NCBI RefSeq assembly: GCF_000151665.1
Contig: NW_013171835.1
Location: 50,759-114,758, forward strand
Reading direction: 5' to 3'
Origin: Blastocystis hominis
Lineage: Eukaryota > Sar > Bigyra > Opalinata > Blastocystidae
Length of the DNA stretch: 64,000 nucleotides
Shown here: piece by piece, positions 24,181 to 35,464 of the stretch
Layout of the letters: each line of letters starts with the position of its first letter
How positions within the stretch are numbered: the stretch's first letter is position 1
Made by a program: the position numbers and the translations under genes
The notes under the pieces: model-generated
Databases searched by the model: none
Told to the model about the DNA's origin: nothing
Seen by the model: the letters and a program-made list of their open reading frames with translations, nothing else

Positions 24181-25390
24181 TCACTCCAAAGACTGAATCG
24201 CCATCTTCAACGCTCCTTCTTTCGTCTTATTGCTCCCAATAAACCCGTTTATATGCACAAAAATGCACCCTTCGATTCCGCTCGCTCGGCTCAGTTCCTC
24301 GTCTCGCAGTCCCAAACACTTCGCCAAAATCTTCTTTCTCACCTCGAACGTTCCGGGGCCCGCGTTCATCGCACGCACTCGCCACGACCCGTCCGTGTTC
24401 TCCACCACCACGAACTTCGTCTTTCCCTCCTCTCCGCGCTCCTTCTCCAGCTCAAACACGTGCTCCATGTACGGACAGCTCTCCTTCATCACCAGAATTT
24501 CCCCCGACGGATGCACCTCCTTCGCCTTCTCCATCGCCTCGCGCACGATTCCGCGCGCCGGCAGGATCTCGTCCGCCTCGATATGAACGCGCTGCCAGAA
24601 CTCTCCGATCATCAGCCCCATTGCGAAGCGGAAACGCTCTTGCTCTTTCTCTTCGCTCCATTCTTCGCGCCAAGAAATCCCAAGACGCGCCACGCGGCTC
24701 GAGATCGTCGTCGTCACTTTGTAGTTCGAGTCACCGCTACTGCTATTCACGCCGTTGTCCGTGCCGTCGATTTCTTCGACGAAGTGGTCGTAGACTTTGT
24801 GATAAACGTAGTCTAAGTCGGCTGGGGGCAGAGAGCGGTTCAGAATCGCTCCGATGATTTCACGACCGAAATGTTTGTAACTAGGTGAAACATGAGAAAA
24901 CACTAAATTACATTAAACCGGCAGAACTCAACTTCGTTTTGTGTTGAGAATCGAACGTACACTCAAATCCCTTTTGATGATGATCGAACCGTTTTCTAAA
25001 ATTCATCAGCGACGTATTATTAATACTCACTTTTCAAAATCATACTCACCACCGACATCCACAACAATATCACACTTCTTCAGTAATTCCTGATTACGAG
25101 TTCGCATAATTACTTCATTTCAACCACAAACCAGAAGAAATACCATGATCTCGATATTCGGGAAGAGTTCGTAAAAGGGAAACCGCCAGAGCTTCGTCCG
25201 AATGGAAAGTACCACTGTGAGTACCAATCACCTTCCGATTTTCGGGGAAAGTGTCGAGGAAGACTTCTCCCGAAAAACCAAGCTCATTCGCTCTGTTCAT
25301 GTATTCGGGGAACATATCTGGATTTAAAAGTGCTGAAATCACATTGGTACCTTCATACATCAAGTTTCGGTGTAAACGTTTCGCTTCCAT
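24181..25390 (-). CDS. MYG1: MYG1-type exonuclease (UPF0160)
   Basis: DHH-superfamily nuclease; animal MYG1 processes RNA in nucleolus and mitochondria. The N-terminal core has VIGTHSGTFHSDEALAVSLL (family GTFHCDEALA, Cys to Ser) and RTLPEYRDHGI. The DHH motif FDHHQKGFECTFDSQ lies on the exon near 24950-25020. The C-terminal half is one exon: LPARGIVREAMEKAKEVHPS, CPYMEHVFELEKERG and the family end SGIEGCIFVHINGFIGSNKT. Introns lie near 25050-25115 and 24890-24930. The start is uncertain. ATG at 25390 adds about 45 residues (containing NVISALLNPDMFPEYMN) before the MYG1 core that I cannot place; they could be a targeting extension. The gene begins only about 85 bp after the stop of the endonuclease V gene on the same strand, and the upstream gene's TGTTTGTT sits inside that gap. 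Confidence 0.85.
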
Positions 25391-25476
25391 TATATTTCTT
25401 CGCAGTGAATTCAAATAGGGAGTAAAGAATTTCAACAACTTTGAATTTTGAAACCTTTCTTCAACAAACACCACTA

Positions 25477-26374
25477 TTATTTCAAGGCCATTCTTGATAA
25501 GTGGTCTGCAATTCTTATCGGCTCAGGCAAACGGAACTGGCATAAAGAAGACACAATCTGAAGAGCCTCATTCAAACTAACACGAGTTCCCACGGAAATG
25601 AAAATGGGTTTTGTTATGGACGGTGGACAGAAGCTAACTCCAATGACTTCCCCATAATGATGAATATTCACCTACATCCCAAGGTGGACTAAAAAGTACA
25701 GCTCGCTTGTTGTTTTGCAATGCCTCACTGAAAACGCGCTTACACTCGTGGATATCTGAGCAAACGTCGCACGCGCCATCCAAAACTACAGGCTTCTTTC
25801 CTGATTGAACGAACGATCCTCCACAAAACATGTTTTTCCCTACTCCAATCGTCGGACAGCCAAATTCAAGTCCAACGACACACGCAGAGCCACAATGACG
25901 AGGATGGAGTCGCCCCTGGCCATCAACCAAAATCACTTCTGGAAAGAGTTCGTTGTGGTTTTGTTTTAGTTTCGTTAAAAGAGAACGATAGATGGGCATT
26001 TCGCGATAAGCGAGATACCCTGGAATGTAGGGAACGGAGATCGTAAAGGTTTGGAGGTCAGAATAAACGATTTTCTGCGTTTGAGGATTGTATACGACAA
26101 GGCAGCCCACTGCCGTATCATCATCATCACCACTATAGCTAATATCCAATCCACCAATTCGTTCCAAAGAATGGTTCTACACAACACATCCTCACCTTGG
26201 GCTTACACGTATTTTATCTTCTAACTCAGGATTTTCGCATATTACACACGCTGCTAAACGATTTTGCTCCCTACATGCTCAAATAAGCGAATCACGTAAA
26301 TACTCCTCCCATTGACGTTCCAACTGTTCTATTTGACTTATATTATTGTCCACATCATCTTTGTTGATTTCCAT
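25477..26374 (-). CDS. ENDOV: endonuclease V
   Basis: Inosine-specific endonuclease (cleaves inosine-containing RNA in eukaryotes, deoxyinosine DNA in bacteria). The active-site strand GGLDISYSGDDDDTAVG carries the first Asp. The block YIPGYLAYREMPI binds the deaminated base in family structures. VDGQGRLHPRHCGSACVVGL holds the second catalytic Asp, and CPTIGVGKNMFCGG the conserved Lys. The last exon contains IFISVGTRVSLNEALQIV and RLPEPIRIADHLSRMALK, the family C-terminus. The N-terminal exon (26374 down to about 26240) gives IEQLERQWEEYLRDSL, the usual entry helix. Length about 250 residues, normal. Encoded TAA is followed by TGTTTGTT. The start codon is only 26 bp from the ATG of the divergent FG-GAP gene. 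Confidence 0.9.
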
Positions 26375-26400
26375 CCCTTTGTAAAAGAATTGTTTTATCG

Positions 26401-28679
26401 ATGAAACAAAGTAGCATCAGTATTCTTATTTTTTCATCGATTGTACTATTCTACTGTCTAGGAGTAGTTCCATGTGGAGTGTGTTTCATCTAGGGAAATG
26501 ACCACTTTAATTATGAAGAAAAGTTTCATATCACATACAACGATGAATACAATGATGGAAGTTATGGAATTCAGCGAAGCAAACAACCGCCCGCTCTCTT
26601 ATTTGATATTGTATTGGAAATTGAGCGAATTTTCACATAGAATGGAGATGGAGAGCAAGAACTGATTGTAGTGACTTCTTCTCTCTCTTTGCGAATCTAC
26701 TCATTTTCAGCAAAGCAACATTCGTTCTACGGCTCATCTGCACAGAATTCCTTTCGGGAAGTATCTCTTCTCTCAAACTCGCAATTAAGGAGCAGTATTT
26801 ACATTTGAATATAATCTATTAAAATAGTTGACAACATCATAGCAATTGCAGCGGACCGAATTGAGATTGGAAACCATCTTCTTGGAATTGTTGTGATTAT
26901 GAGCAATAATGGGATTATTTCGTGCTATGACGAATCACTTCGTCTTTTGTGGAAGATCTCTGTGTACGAAAGCAACCTCATCAACATGAGCACGTTGATC
27001 GTGAGCAACAGTGCTCTGACGATCAGCAAACAAAAAACTTGCGGCGTTTCCAGCGTAATCTACGTTTCGATCAGCTATTCGATCAGTCCGAAGCACTTCG
27101 TCAAAGCTCGTTTTCCCCGTTTCCCCACTTCATGAATAGTTTCGGAGCGTTTAACAAGCGAAGAGTTGAGCGTGTTAAAAGAACGCAAGATTTCTCTGGG
27201 AAGCGATATCGATCTCCAGCAATATCGCGACCATCCTCAGTTTTACATCTTGGAGAAATACAAGTCGATTTTTGACAGCATCAATTCCATTAACGATATT
27301 AAAATTCTCTTGTTGAACGCCGAAAACGGCGATTTTGTTTGGCGAAATAGTATTACACACCATCTCTCCCAACTCAATACCTTTTCCACACACCAGTAGC
27401 TTCGTTCCATTCCACTTTTAGCCTTCTAGACCCATTTTGAATCGATTTGATAGCGAACACAAAGTCGTGGATGTCAGCGATTACAGTCAGAGCAGTGTTC
27501 TCTTGTTTCCCCATTTCTACCGCAATTACCACGATTCCACGATCTCTATTAAGCAATACAAACGGAACGCTTTTCATTATCGAGATAATTATATGGGTAT
27601 TTTTGGAATTCCAGAATTACGGGGCAGATAGTCCGCTCCGTTCGCTGCTTCCAATTTCCCTTTTGAAATCCCTTCAGACACACATTCACCAGAATCACGG
27701 ATGGAACCAAAACGAAGGATCGCGGGAAAAGCCTACGAATGAGGGAAATGTGGTGGTGGTACATACAGACATGGGGATTTTGCTGTTTGACCAGCAAACG
27801 GGAAGTAGAGGGTATTTCTGGAATTCCAAAAATAGACTATATTTCGAGAATCCTTCTCCCAGTGAATCAGCTGTATTTGGTTTCGCTTTGATAGATTATG
27901 ATTAGCCATGTCCCAATTTCGTACCATTTAGACGACATTGTGAACGTCTTCGTACGCATTTCCCTCGTTTTTTCTAATCATCGCCATAGACCGCGCCCGA
28001 GCCATTCACCGGCGAAAACAACCGAATGAATTCCTACTCGCGCTGCTACCTCCAAGCGGTTTCCCGCGGCCAGCTGCTCTTCTCGGTGAATATCTGCGGG
28101 AAAGCGAGCAATTTAGAAGACGACTGTTCGGGCTTTCGCTTTCTCTGAGGGCTAGACGATGAGATTTTAGTGCTGCAGCCTTTGGTCATTCTCAACCCGC
28201 AAACCCACATCGCCGAGAGAATCATCACGCTCACCAATCGCGGTCTGCTCACGTGCACGTCGATCAAGGGAGTCATCGAGTGGTCCAAGCAAACCAAGGT
28301 GCGCTGGAGCGAATTCGACGAGTCTTCGGATCAGCTGCCGCTGCTTTCCGCGGTGGATCGCTTCGTTACGGTCTCGGGATCGATCGAAGTGTTGGTTTTC
28401 TCGCTGCAGGGGAAGCTTGTGGCGCGCGTTCCGTTGGAAGAATCGCTGAATTACCCGGTGCAGTGCGGGGAATCGCAGTTCGGAGAGACGCGAAGCCTGC
28501 TGCTGCAATCGCCGGTGCATATTGTGGTGTATCGAACGTCGAATTTTTCGTGTAGGGGGAGGAAGGAGGCGTGAAGAGTAGATTCGCAGCTGCTCCGAGT
28601 GTTTATTATTGTGGTGGGCGTGGTGATTTTGTTGTATACCGTGCTGTCTCAGCAGCAGTCCAAGCAAAAAACGATGTGA
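26401..28679 (+). CDS. FG-GAP repeat type I membrane protein
   Basis: Predicted secretory-pathway membrane protein related to plant FG-GAP repeat proteins with one C-terminal membrane helix. The first exon is a signal peptide (ISILIFSSIVLFYCLGG across a 30-nt intron at 26460-26489). FG-GAP-type blades follow: DINGDGEQELIVVTSSLSLR, VIMSNNGIISCYDESLRLLW and VVVVHTDMGILLFDQQTG match the order seen in the plant family. A C-terminal beta-propeller part (IITLTNRGLLTCTSIKGVIE) precedes the membrane helix LLRVFIIVVGVVILLYTVLS and a short basic tail QQQSKQKTM. TGA is encoded at 28677-28679 and coincides with T-N4-TGTTTGTT. Roughly ten short introns are needed; those between 26700 and 28010 are not all resolved. 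Confidence 0.72.
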
Positions 28680-28689
28680 TGTGTTTGTT
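28677..28689 (+). promoter_or_regulatory. 3'-processing motif at an encoded stop
   Basis: T at 28677 (first base of TGA), spacer GATG, TGTTTGTT at 28682-28689. Same geometry as the sites where no stop is encoded. Confidence 0.65.
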
Positions 28690-28962
28690 TCTATCAAAGG
28701 AACAAAAGGGTGGAAATGTGAATGTCTTTTGTTGGCATGGCTGTTATCAATTGAATATAGAAGTGAAATGTACATGAGGGATCACAGAAGAGGTGGTAGT
28801 CGTTAACCTTTATTTCTATTGGATAGATTCTTTTACAGATGTCCATTCCTATCTCCCAATTCATTTCATTATCTATCTATCTATCCATCTATTTATTCCT
28901 ACTTCTTCTTCTTCTAAACCATGCCAATTCATTTCCCTTCCTCTTCTTTTCTTTTTTTTGTC

Positions 28963-28975
28963 AACAAACAATCCA
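28963..28975 (-). promoter_or_regulatory. polyadenylation-created stop of bL25m
   Basis: Minus strand: codon ATT, then T (28975, first base of an in-frame TGG), spacer GGAT, TGTTTGTT (28970-28963). Poly(A) addition would yield TAA. Confidence 0.75.
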
Positions 28976-29753
28976 AATCGACTTGCTCGCTTCCTCCTCT
29001 GTAGGTTCCTCCACTCCTTTCACCTTGCCCGAAATCGAAGCGAACACGCGTTTGTACATTTTCGGATGAGGAGCGAATTTCGATCGATCAAAATCCAAAT
29101 CCTCGACACCGAACGCTCGCTTATGCGTCAGCTTCTCCAGATTGCAGTTGATAAACGGAGGAACGTAGGTCACATCGCCCTTTACGCGCACGTCCAAATA
29201 GCGCGTAGCCGTGGACAAAAAGCCTCCCAACTTGATCTCACGGTTTTTCGTTTGGTTGTAGTAACGAATGGGAATCTGAACCATAGTGCCCGTTTTTTTG
29301 TTCATCCGCAGGAAGTTGAGATTCTCAGGCTTGTCGGTCACTACACAATTACTATTTCATTTCAAACGTACAAGGATGGCACGACAATTGGCGCGGGAAG
29401 CACAAAATTCGCTCACCCTCCAAATCCAGCTCAAACAACGTACACTCCAAAGCCAAGTTCAAACGCTTGGTAAACCGATCTACCTCACTAGCAGGAACAG
29501 CAATCAGTATCCTTTCATCGTGTCCATTTCCATCAGAGCCATACAACACTCCCGGAATTGCTCCGTTTTTGCGCAGAAACCGACTATAGTTTTTTCCATC
29601 CTTTTCACGTCGGAATGCCGGAATTACAGGGTAAATGTTGCTTTTGTTTAGAGTATCGAATATTGACTTCTGTGAAACTGCTTTTGAAAACGGCCTCAGT
29701 CCTTCAATAATACGTGGAGCGAGACTTGCTCCGATACGCACAGAGGAGAACAT
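28975..29753 (-). CDS. MRPL25: mitochondrial ribosomal protein bL25m-like
   Basis: Large-subunit bL25 (5S-rRNA binding, TL5/Ctc type) of the mitochondrion-related organelle. The N-terminus (MFSSVRIGASLAPRIIEGLR) is Arg/Ser-rich without acids, as expected of a transit peptide. The L25 domain has SRFLRKNGAIPGVLYGSDGN, matching the family R(R)xGxIPGVxYG. After an intron near 29340-29405 the C-terminal beta domain has NLNFLRMNKKTGTMVQIPIR, LGGFLSTATRYLDV and VTYVPPFINCNLEKL, as in long bL25 proteins. The protein would end at ...EEASKSI with T (28975) completed to TAA by polyadenylation; the genomic frame would add only five residues. It is followed on the same strand by nothing and is preceded by the eL15 gene, also on the minus strand, about 125 bp upstream. 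Confidence 0.82.
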
Positions 29754-29878
29754 TTTTGGTTGTTTTGTGTGATGATCAAAGAGTGTGTATTTCCTCCATC
29801 TCCATACTCCATTCTTGCAAAACTACATTAAAAAATATCAGTTTTGAACAAACAATCCGAAATCGAATAATCTCAAGC

Positions 29879-30496
29879 TTATCGGTATCTGCGGAGAGAG
29901 AGCGTGTTGCGACGCTTCCAGCTGGCTCTCCAGGATCCTCCAATGCGCTTGTTGGCACGGTGGCCCTTCTTGTTCATGCCACGAGCATGACGACCAGCAG
30001 AGGTCAGACCACGGCACTCACGGTGCTTGTGGACAGGAGACACGATCCAGTTGATGGAGGGGTCGTTGCGGATAGCAGGGTGGTTGGGATCCACCAAGAT
30101 CACCTCGTAGTACTTGTAGGTAGCGTCCTGGTTCACCCAGTAGCTGTTCAGCACACGCAGGTTCGAGCACACACGGCCCACACGGCACTCGGCAATCGTC
30201 TGAAGATTGCGGGTGTTCTTCAGCTGGTTAATACCCTGGTGCTTGGGCTTTCCGTAGACAATTCCCTTAGGATTAGGTCGCTTGCGTCCTCCGCGGCGAA
30301 CGGCCACACGGTACACAACGTAACCCTGCTTGGCCTTCATGCCCAGCTTGCGGGCCTTGTCGGGACGAGTGGAGTGCGACACGCGGCACACCTTAGGAAG
30401 CTGACGATACTCCCAAGAACGAATACGAAGCACGTAACGCATGGCATCGCTCTGCTTCTTTCTCCAGAGCTCCTCAAGATACTTGTAAGCACCCAT
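29879..30496 (-). CDS. RPL15: 60S ribosomal protein eL15
   Basis: Cytosolic large-subunit protein eL15, complete, 205 residues, one exon. Begins [20 protein letters not shown], identical in pattern to eL15 across eukaryotes, and continues with [20 protein letters not shown] and [20 protein letters not shown] to [10 protein letters not shown] and an encoded TAA. No intron is needed, unlike most neighbours. The coding sequence is GC-richer than its surroundings, consistent with high expression. It is divergent from RPL10 with 131 bp between start codons, so the two ribosomal genes probably share a promoter region. TGTTTGTT lies 32 nt beyond the stop. Confidence 0.97.
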   Translation of the reverse strand: MGAYKYLEELWRKKQSDAMRYVLRIRSWEYRQLPKVCRVSHSTRPDKARKLGMKAKQGYVVYRVAVRRGGRKRPNPKGIVYGKPKHQGINQLKNTRNLQTIAECRVGRVCSNLRVLNSYWVNQDATYKYYEVILVDPNHPAIRNDPSINWIVSPVHKHRECRGLTSAGRHARGMNKKGHRANKRIGGSWRASWKRRNTLSLRRYR

Positions 30497-30582
30497 GAAT
30501 CGATAGCGAGATTATAATGGCAAATAGTGGATCACGGCGGAATCTGACTTGCTCAATTACTATGCTTCGTGGTATCGCGTAA

Positions 30583-31310
<728 letters not shown>

Positions 31311-31419
31311 GGAGGTGAGGACCAGGGAGATTGTTTGTTCGATAATTCATTCACTTATTCATTCATTCACGCGTACACGCGTACACGCGTACACATTGTT
31401 TGTTTGATTGGTTGGAGAG

Positions 31420-31789
31420 ATGCCCGTGGTGGTATGCAAGAAAGGGGAGGGGTGAGTGGTCTAGATCCGACTGGCACGTTTGGGAAGGAGACATCTTCCA
31501 TTCTATCGAATTCGTGTGTGCAATAAAAATGTAAAGCGCGATGGAAAGTTCTTGGAGGAGGTAGGCTATGGGATCATTTGGGTGCGTAACAAACAGGTAG
31601 GAACGTATAATCCCATTCCGCTTGACGATGGAATCAAAGAAGTACGCTTAAACGTTGGTAGGACGGTTGTAGCAATCAATCCTATGATTAGATCGCATAA
31701 AGTATTGGTTGTCGGTGGGAGCGCAGCCTTCTGAGACGGTAGCTATGTTGTTAGGAAGAGTAGCATGTGTGGTATCGATTGAGACATAG
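31420..31789 (+). CDS. MRPS16: mitochondrial ribosomal protein bS16m
   Basis: Small-subunit bS16 of the mitochondrion-related organelle, about 90 residues in four exons. The first exon is only four codons (MPVV). A 33-nt intron at 31432-31464 then restores IRLARLGRRHLPFYRIRVCN, the bS16 entry strand. A 36-nt intron after GKFLEE leads to VGTYNPIPLDDGIKEVRLNV, and a 34-nt intron after that to DRIKYWLSVGAQPSETVAML, the family C-terminal helix, ending in TAG. Every block of bS16 is present in order. The very short first exon leaves no room for a cleavable transit peptide, so targeting would have to be internal. A run of GCGTACAC repeats lies just upstream (31367-31393). Confidence 0.85.
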
Positions 31790-32007
31790 GCTGGGATTCT
31801 TCCTCCCCTGCCTCTTCATCCCTATTGTGAAAGCGCTGTTTCCAAGAAGAAAACCGAAGAAGGAGAAGGTGCAGCGTCTTCCTAGTTCTTCCTTTATGTA
31901 ACGCATTGTTTGTTCCACAAACAGGTTGGAGATTACAGGTTTGACAACTTGCTTGGGTGTTGGATGGTTTTCATAAAAAGTCAGGACTATCCGTGAGAAC
32001 CCTAATT

Positions 32008-32011
32008 CTAA

Positions 32012-32046
<35 letters not shown>

Positions 32047-32688
32047 ATTCTGCTGCTTGTTTTGCTTCTGTCGCTGAATGTCCGCCTTGCGAGCCTTCAT
32101 TTCCTCTCTCACCTGCTCCGCTCGGATGACATCCTCCGTTCTCTTGGCAGCGGCAGGAGCCAGCAATTCCACGTTCTACGCATGAATTCACAGACACAAC
32201 ACGACTCTGGCAATGATCGTCTTCTGATGGATTCTCTGCTGCTCCTTCGCCAGCGCCATTCTGACAGTCACACATATCCAAAATAGCAAACCTCTTCTGA
32301 TAGAAACGCTTCTCACGAATAGTCTGAATCTCAGACACACGTTTCATCGCCTTCAGCGTAGCAGCCATCAAATCGCGGTTATACTTCACAGGACGGTTAC
32401 GAGTCTTCTCAAACTCGAAAGTCGAGTCCTATGAGGTAAACAACCACAGAAAACTCGTACCACGCGAATATCCTTTCCGTTGGCCCTTCTGAACGCCTTT
32501 GTCCAGCGCACCTTACGAGGATTGCGCTTCAGATTGAAATTGTTCTTGCACTTCGATCGGCAAAAGTGGAAAACCTAGTCCATGAGGTTGGCAACAGCAG
32601 AACCGACTTTACTGTCGTTTCGAACAAACGTGATACCATGTCCAGGATAAATAGGTCCCGAGCAGAAATAGCAAGTCTCAATTCTCAT
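32008..32688 (-). CDS. RLP24: ribosome biogenesis protein RLP24 (RSL24D1)
   Basis: eL24-like pre-60S factor that holds the eL24 site until nuclear export. The first exon starts [20 protein letters not shown], with the first Cys pair of the zinc-binding region. After an intron the second pair appears in [22 protein letters not shown] sequence, followed by [20 protein letters not shown] ~32-nt intron leads to [20 protein letters not shown]; 31- and 30-nt introns then restore the helix [18 protein letters not shown] and [20 protein letters not shown], ending in a Gln/Asn tail. The tail is (CAGAAC)n on the coding strand, about six copies, then TAG at 32008-32010. eL24 itself lacks the acidic and Gln-rich extension, so RLP24 is preferred. 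Confidence 0.88.
32012..32046. repeat. GGTTCT hexanucleotide repeat
   Basis: Five to six tandem GGTTCT units on the + strand, inside the RLP24 coding region, where the complementary strand encodes a Gln-Asn tail. The same hexamer recurs at 52753-52846. Confidence 0.85.
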
Positions 32689-32864
32689 TTTACTCCCTTA
32701 TTACCTTTCGGAAACAAAAAACAATGGTTAGCAACAGAAAAAGCGGTAAATCTTCCAACCAACCAAAGTTTTATTCGATTCTTTCTTACAAACAAAGGTA
32801 AAACAGACTTAATCTCGATTCTTGATTTGTCTCACCGTACCTTCTTCCCATTTTCGTTCCTCTA

Positions 32865-32877
32865 AACAAACAAAACA
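32865..32877 (-). promoter_or_regulatory. polyadenylation-created stop of the TPT-family transporter
   Basis: Minus strand: codon GTC, T (32877, first base of TGT), spacer GTTT, TGTTTGTT (32872-32865). Confidence 0.65.
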
Positions 32878-34036
32878 GACTTGATCTCTATTCTTAATCA
32901 GTCTCTCCGTATCTTCTTTCCCTTCCACTTCTTCTTCTTCCTCTTTCTCGATGCGATGCGCTTCGGCACGACGAGAGCGAGAAGTCTCTATTTTTCACTC
33001 CCACACCCCAATTCTACCCATAGAATACCACATTGATCCAGTAATGCAAATAACCGATCCAATGACTCCGATCGGTTTCATTTTATTATTGAACAGGACT
33101 ACGGACAGGATGATCATTACCACTTGCTTCACATTTCCCACCACGTTCATCATAAGCGGTCCTCCTTCCTTCACCGCATTAAAGTTTGCGATATTCAGCA
33201 TAAAAGCCAGCATTCCGTGGAACGCCAGAAGCAAAATAGCTCCGATTTTTGCACTACATAAAAACACGAAAAAAACGAAACTTGGGAAGCCACGTAGTCC
33301 AGAAGGCAGAGTCATTGAAGAGAGAGAGCGGGAGGATTTCTAGGAAGGAAAAGGAGGAATTCTAGGTAATCAGCAAAAAGGGAGGGAAATGTACGAGGTT
33401 CAATAATTGGAACGTGCTAAGGGGCTGCTGTCCGGAAAGGAGGTATTTCGTAATAATTCCCTTTAATGATGAGATTGTGCAACTGATGATAAGAAGAATC
33501 ACGCCGAAAAAGGTGCCTGAGATCTAACCGTCACTCGCCCTTTTGAACACATACATCTCCAGCACACACCAGCATCGTTCCAATGATAACAGGAATGAGA
33601 GATAGATATACACGAGTTGGGCGTACAGTACGATGGATGATAAATTCGAGAATACACGTAAAAACAGGCATAGTGCAACGGAACATCTGTTCGATACGTA
33701 ACAGGAAGGTCTTACTTGGTCGAGAGCTAGGCTGTTGAATTTGAGTGATGAGTTAGATAGAACGATGTTCACGATAAAAATAACGCTAACTAAAATCATT
33801 TTCTTCAACTCTCCTCTTTTAAGAGGTCGGTAATTAAAGAACTTGGGAGCCGTGTATTTCATGATGGTGGAATACACAGCACAAGATAGCATGTGAACCT
33901 ACGATGAATGCTCGTTGAATAACGCTACCATAGTAATGGACACCGGATAGGGACAGTGAATCTTCGTAAAGAAGGTTTTATTCAATGTCGTCACACAAAT
34001 AACAATAACAAACCACGCAGCGACCCAAAAAAACAT
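32877..34036 (-). CDS. triose-phosphate/nucleotide-sugar transporter family protein (SLC35-like)
   Basis: Multipass Golgi/ER-type transporter of the TPT/NST superfamily; substrate not determinable. The ATG at 34036 starts MFFWVAAWFVIVICVTTLNK, followed by TKIHCPYPVSITMVALFNEH, the usual first helical pair. Further helices: MILVSVIFIVNIVLSNSSLK, then exon fragments around 33600, then IGAILLLAFHGMLAFMLNIA, MMNVVGNVKQVVMIILSVVL and IGVIGSVICITGSMWYS, the conserved final region of the family. A 30-nt intron then joins WYSM to a charged cytosolic tail (RSRRAEAHRIEKEEEEEVEG, ERLIKNRDQV). The end at 32877 needs a stop created by polyadenylation; a competing model ends at an encoded TGA near 32997 if that intron is kept. 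Introns between 33340 and 33540 are not fully resolved. Confidence 0.75.
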
Positions 34037-34076
34037 TTCAAGATTTTTCTGCAATTCCAACAAACACCCTCATCTA

Positions 34077-35382
34077 TTACTTTACATTACAGAAAATAAC
34101 TGTATTCTCCTTGGTTACCACCACCTCTTCCTCCTCTTTCTCCCGTTTCTCCAATCTCCATGATCGATTCCACTCTTTTCCTCTTCCCTTAAATCCGTCC
34201 ATTCCATGGCCTCCTCCCATAAACGCAAACAAATAATCCGTGATCACCCTCGGAAACAGCGCAGCAAACGGCAGCAAAAAGCCCACCAAACGCTTTGATT
34301 CAATTCAATTCAACGTTCAAACCGGCAAAATGATCTCCTCCTTCTCGTGCGTTATCGCGTACACGACCTCCCGCGCGATGTCCTCCGGCTTGTTATCCGG
34401 AAACACGCATTCCTTGATGAAGTGGCCGAGATGTCTGCACATCGAGGAACATCTCCGCTCCTACTCGTTCTGGTACGCTCCGTCGAACATTCCCGTGGTC
34501 ACGAACTGCGGACACACCGTGGAAACGCGGATATGGTCGTAGTGGTTCACCTTCATTTCTAATCGCAGACAATTGCTCATCGCGCAGAGCGCGGCTTTCG
34601 ATGCGCTGTACGCACTGCGAATCAACGAAAAAGAAGGAAAAAACGAGAGACGGGAGGAAGGAAGGAACGCGATTAATGATGAGATGTTGACAATGTTTGA
34701 CACTTTTTGATCGATCAAATCCGGAAGGAAGGTGTGAATGACGCAAAAGGGCGCGAGCACATTGACCTGGAGCGTGAGAAAGGCGAGCAAAACGCACGGA
34801 AAACAGGTTTTCGGTTTCGTTTTCATTCAAATCCAAAAACGACTGACTGTATACGATGCCTGCTCTTCACACACATTCACTCGCTCCACTACCTGCGTTG
34901 TTTACGATGATCGAGACAGGGCTTATGCCGCAGTCGGACAGCGTCTTGCTCAGTTCGCTGTGAGCGGTCTCAATCTGTGGTTCGCAAGGGACTGCGTGTC
35001 TTACCTGCTGCTTTGAGGAGACATCGACGTGCTGTTGCATGAACAAAAATCCTTTCTTCATATGCTTTAGTACTTCATCCTTGGTCTTCTGCAGATTGTC
35101 CATGTTTTTATCCCAAATCACCACGTTCATTCCGGTCTCCGCAAATAATTTAGCCGTTGCTAGAATAACGCAGACCTCCGGAAAATCCTACCCAGACCAA
35201 TTCCACTTGCTCCGCCTGTGATCAGCGCCGTTCTTCCGTTGATTTTCACACGGGACTACGCTTAAAACATAATTTCTAGCTTCTACTCTTCGCATGTGTC
35301 TGTAGTAAATAATTACAGCGAGTACAATAATTGTATTCACTATAGAAGCTATCGTATCAATACTGAAGTGTAGGTGAATCAT
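34077..35382 (-). CDS. membrane-anchored short-chain dehydrogenase/reductase
   Basis: NAD(P)-dependent SDR of the 17beta-HSD11/RDH10 group (lipid-droplet or ER enzymes on steroids, retinoids or acyl lipids). An N-terminal anchor is visible (IASIVNTIIVLAVIIYYRHM). The Rossmann entry KINGRTALITGGASGIG has the TGxxxGxG motif; a 32-nt intron follows it. Then TAKLFAETGMNVVIWDKNMD, VSIIVNNAG (NNAG motif), the catalytic strand VSNIVNISSLI and the active-site helix YSASKAALCAMSNCLRLEM with the YxxxK pair. The region RVSTVCPQFVTTGMF closes the cofactor pocket. A 30-nt intron after EEIILPV (near 34302-34331) leads to a basic C-terminus (WRLEKREKEEEEVVVTKENT) with encoded TAA. Several further short introns are needed between 34560 and 34990. 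Confidence 0.82.
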
Positions 35383-35464
35383 TAATGTTAAAACATGCAA
35401 ACAAACACAATGGTAGAGAATAAATATATAAATATAAATAGATATATAGATATATAATAAAAAC

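Noticed and set aside
28167..28775. 202-codon minus-strand frame over the end of the FG-GAP gene
   Set aside because: His/Arg-rich antisense translation; the plus strand carries a conserved beta-propeller and membrane helix.
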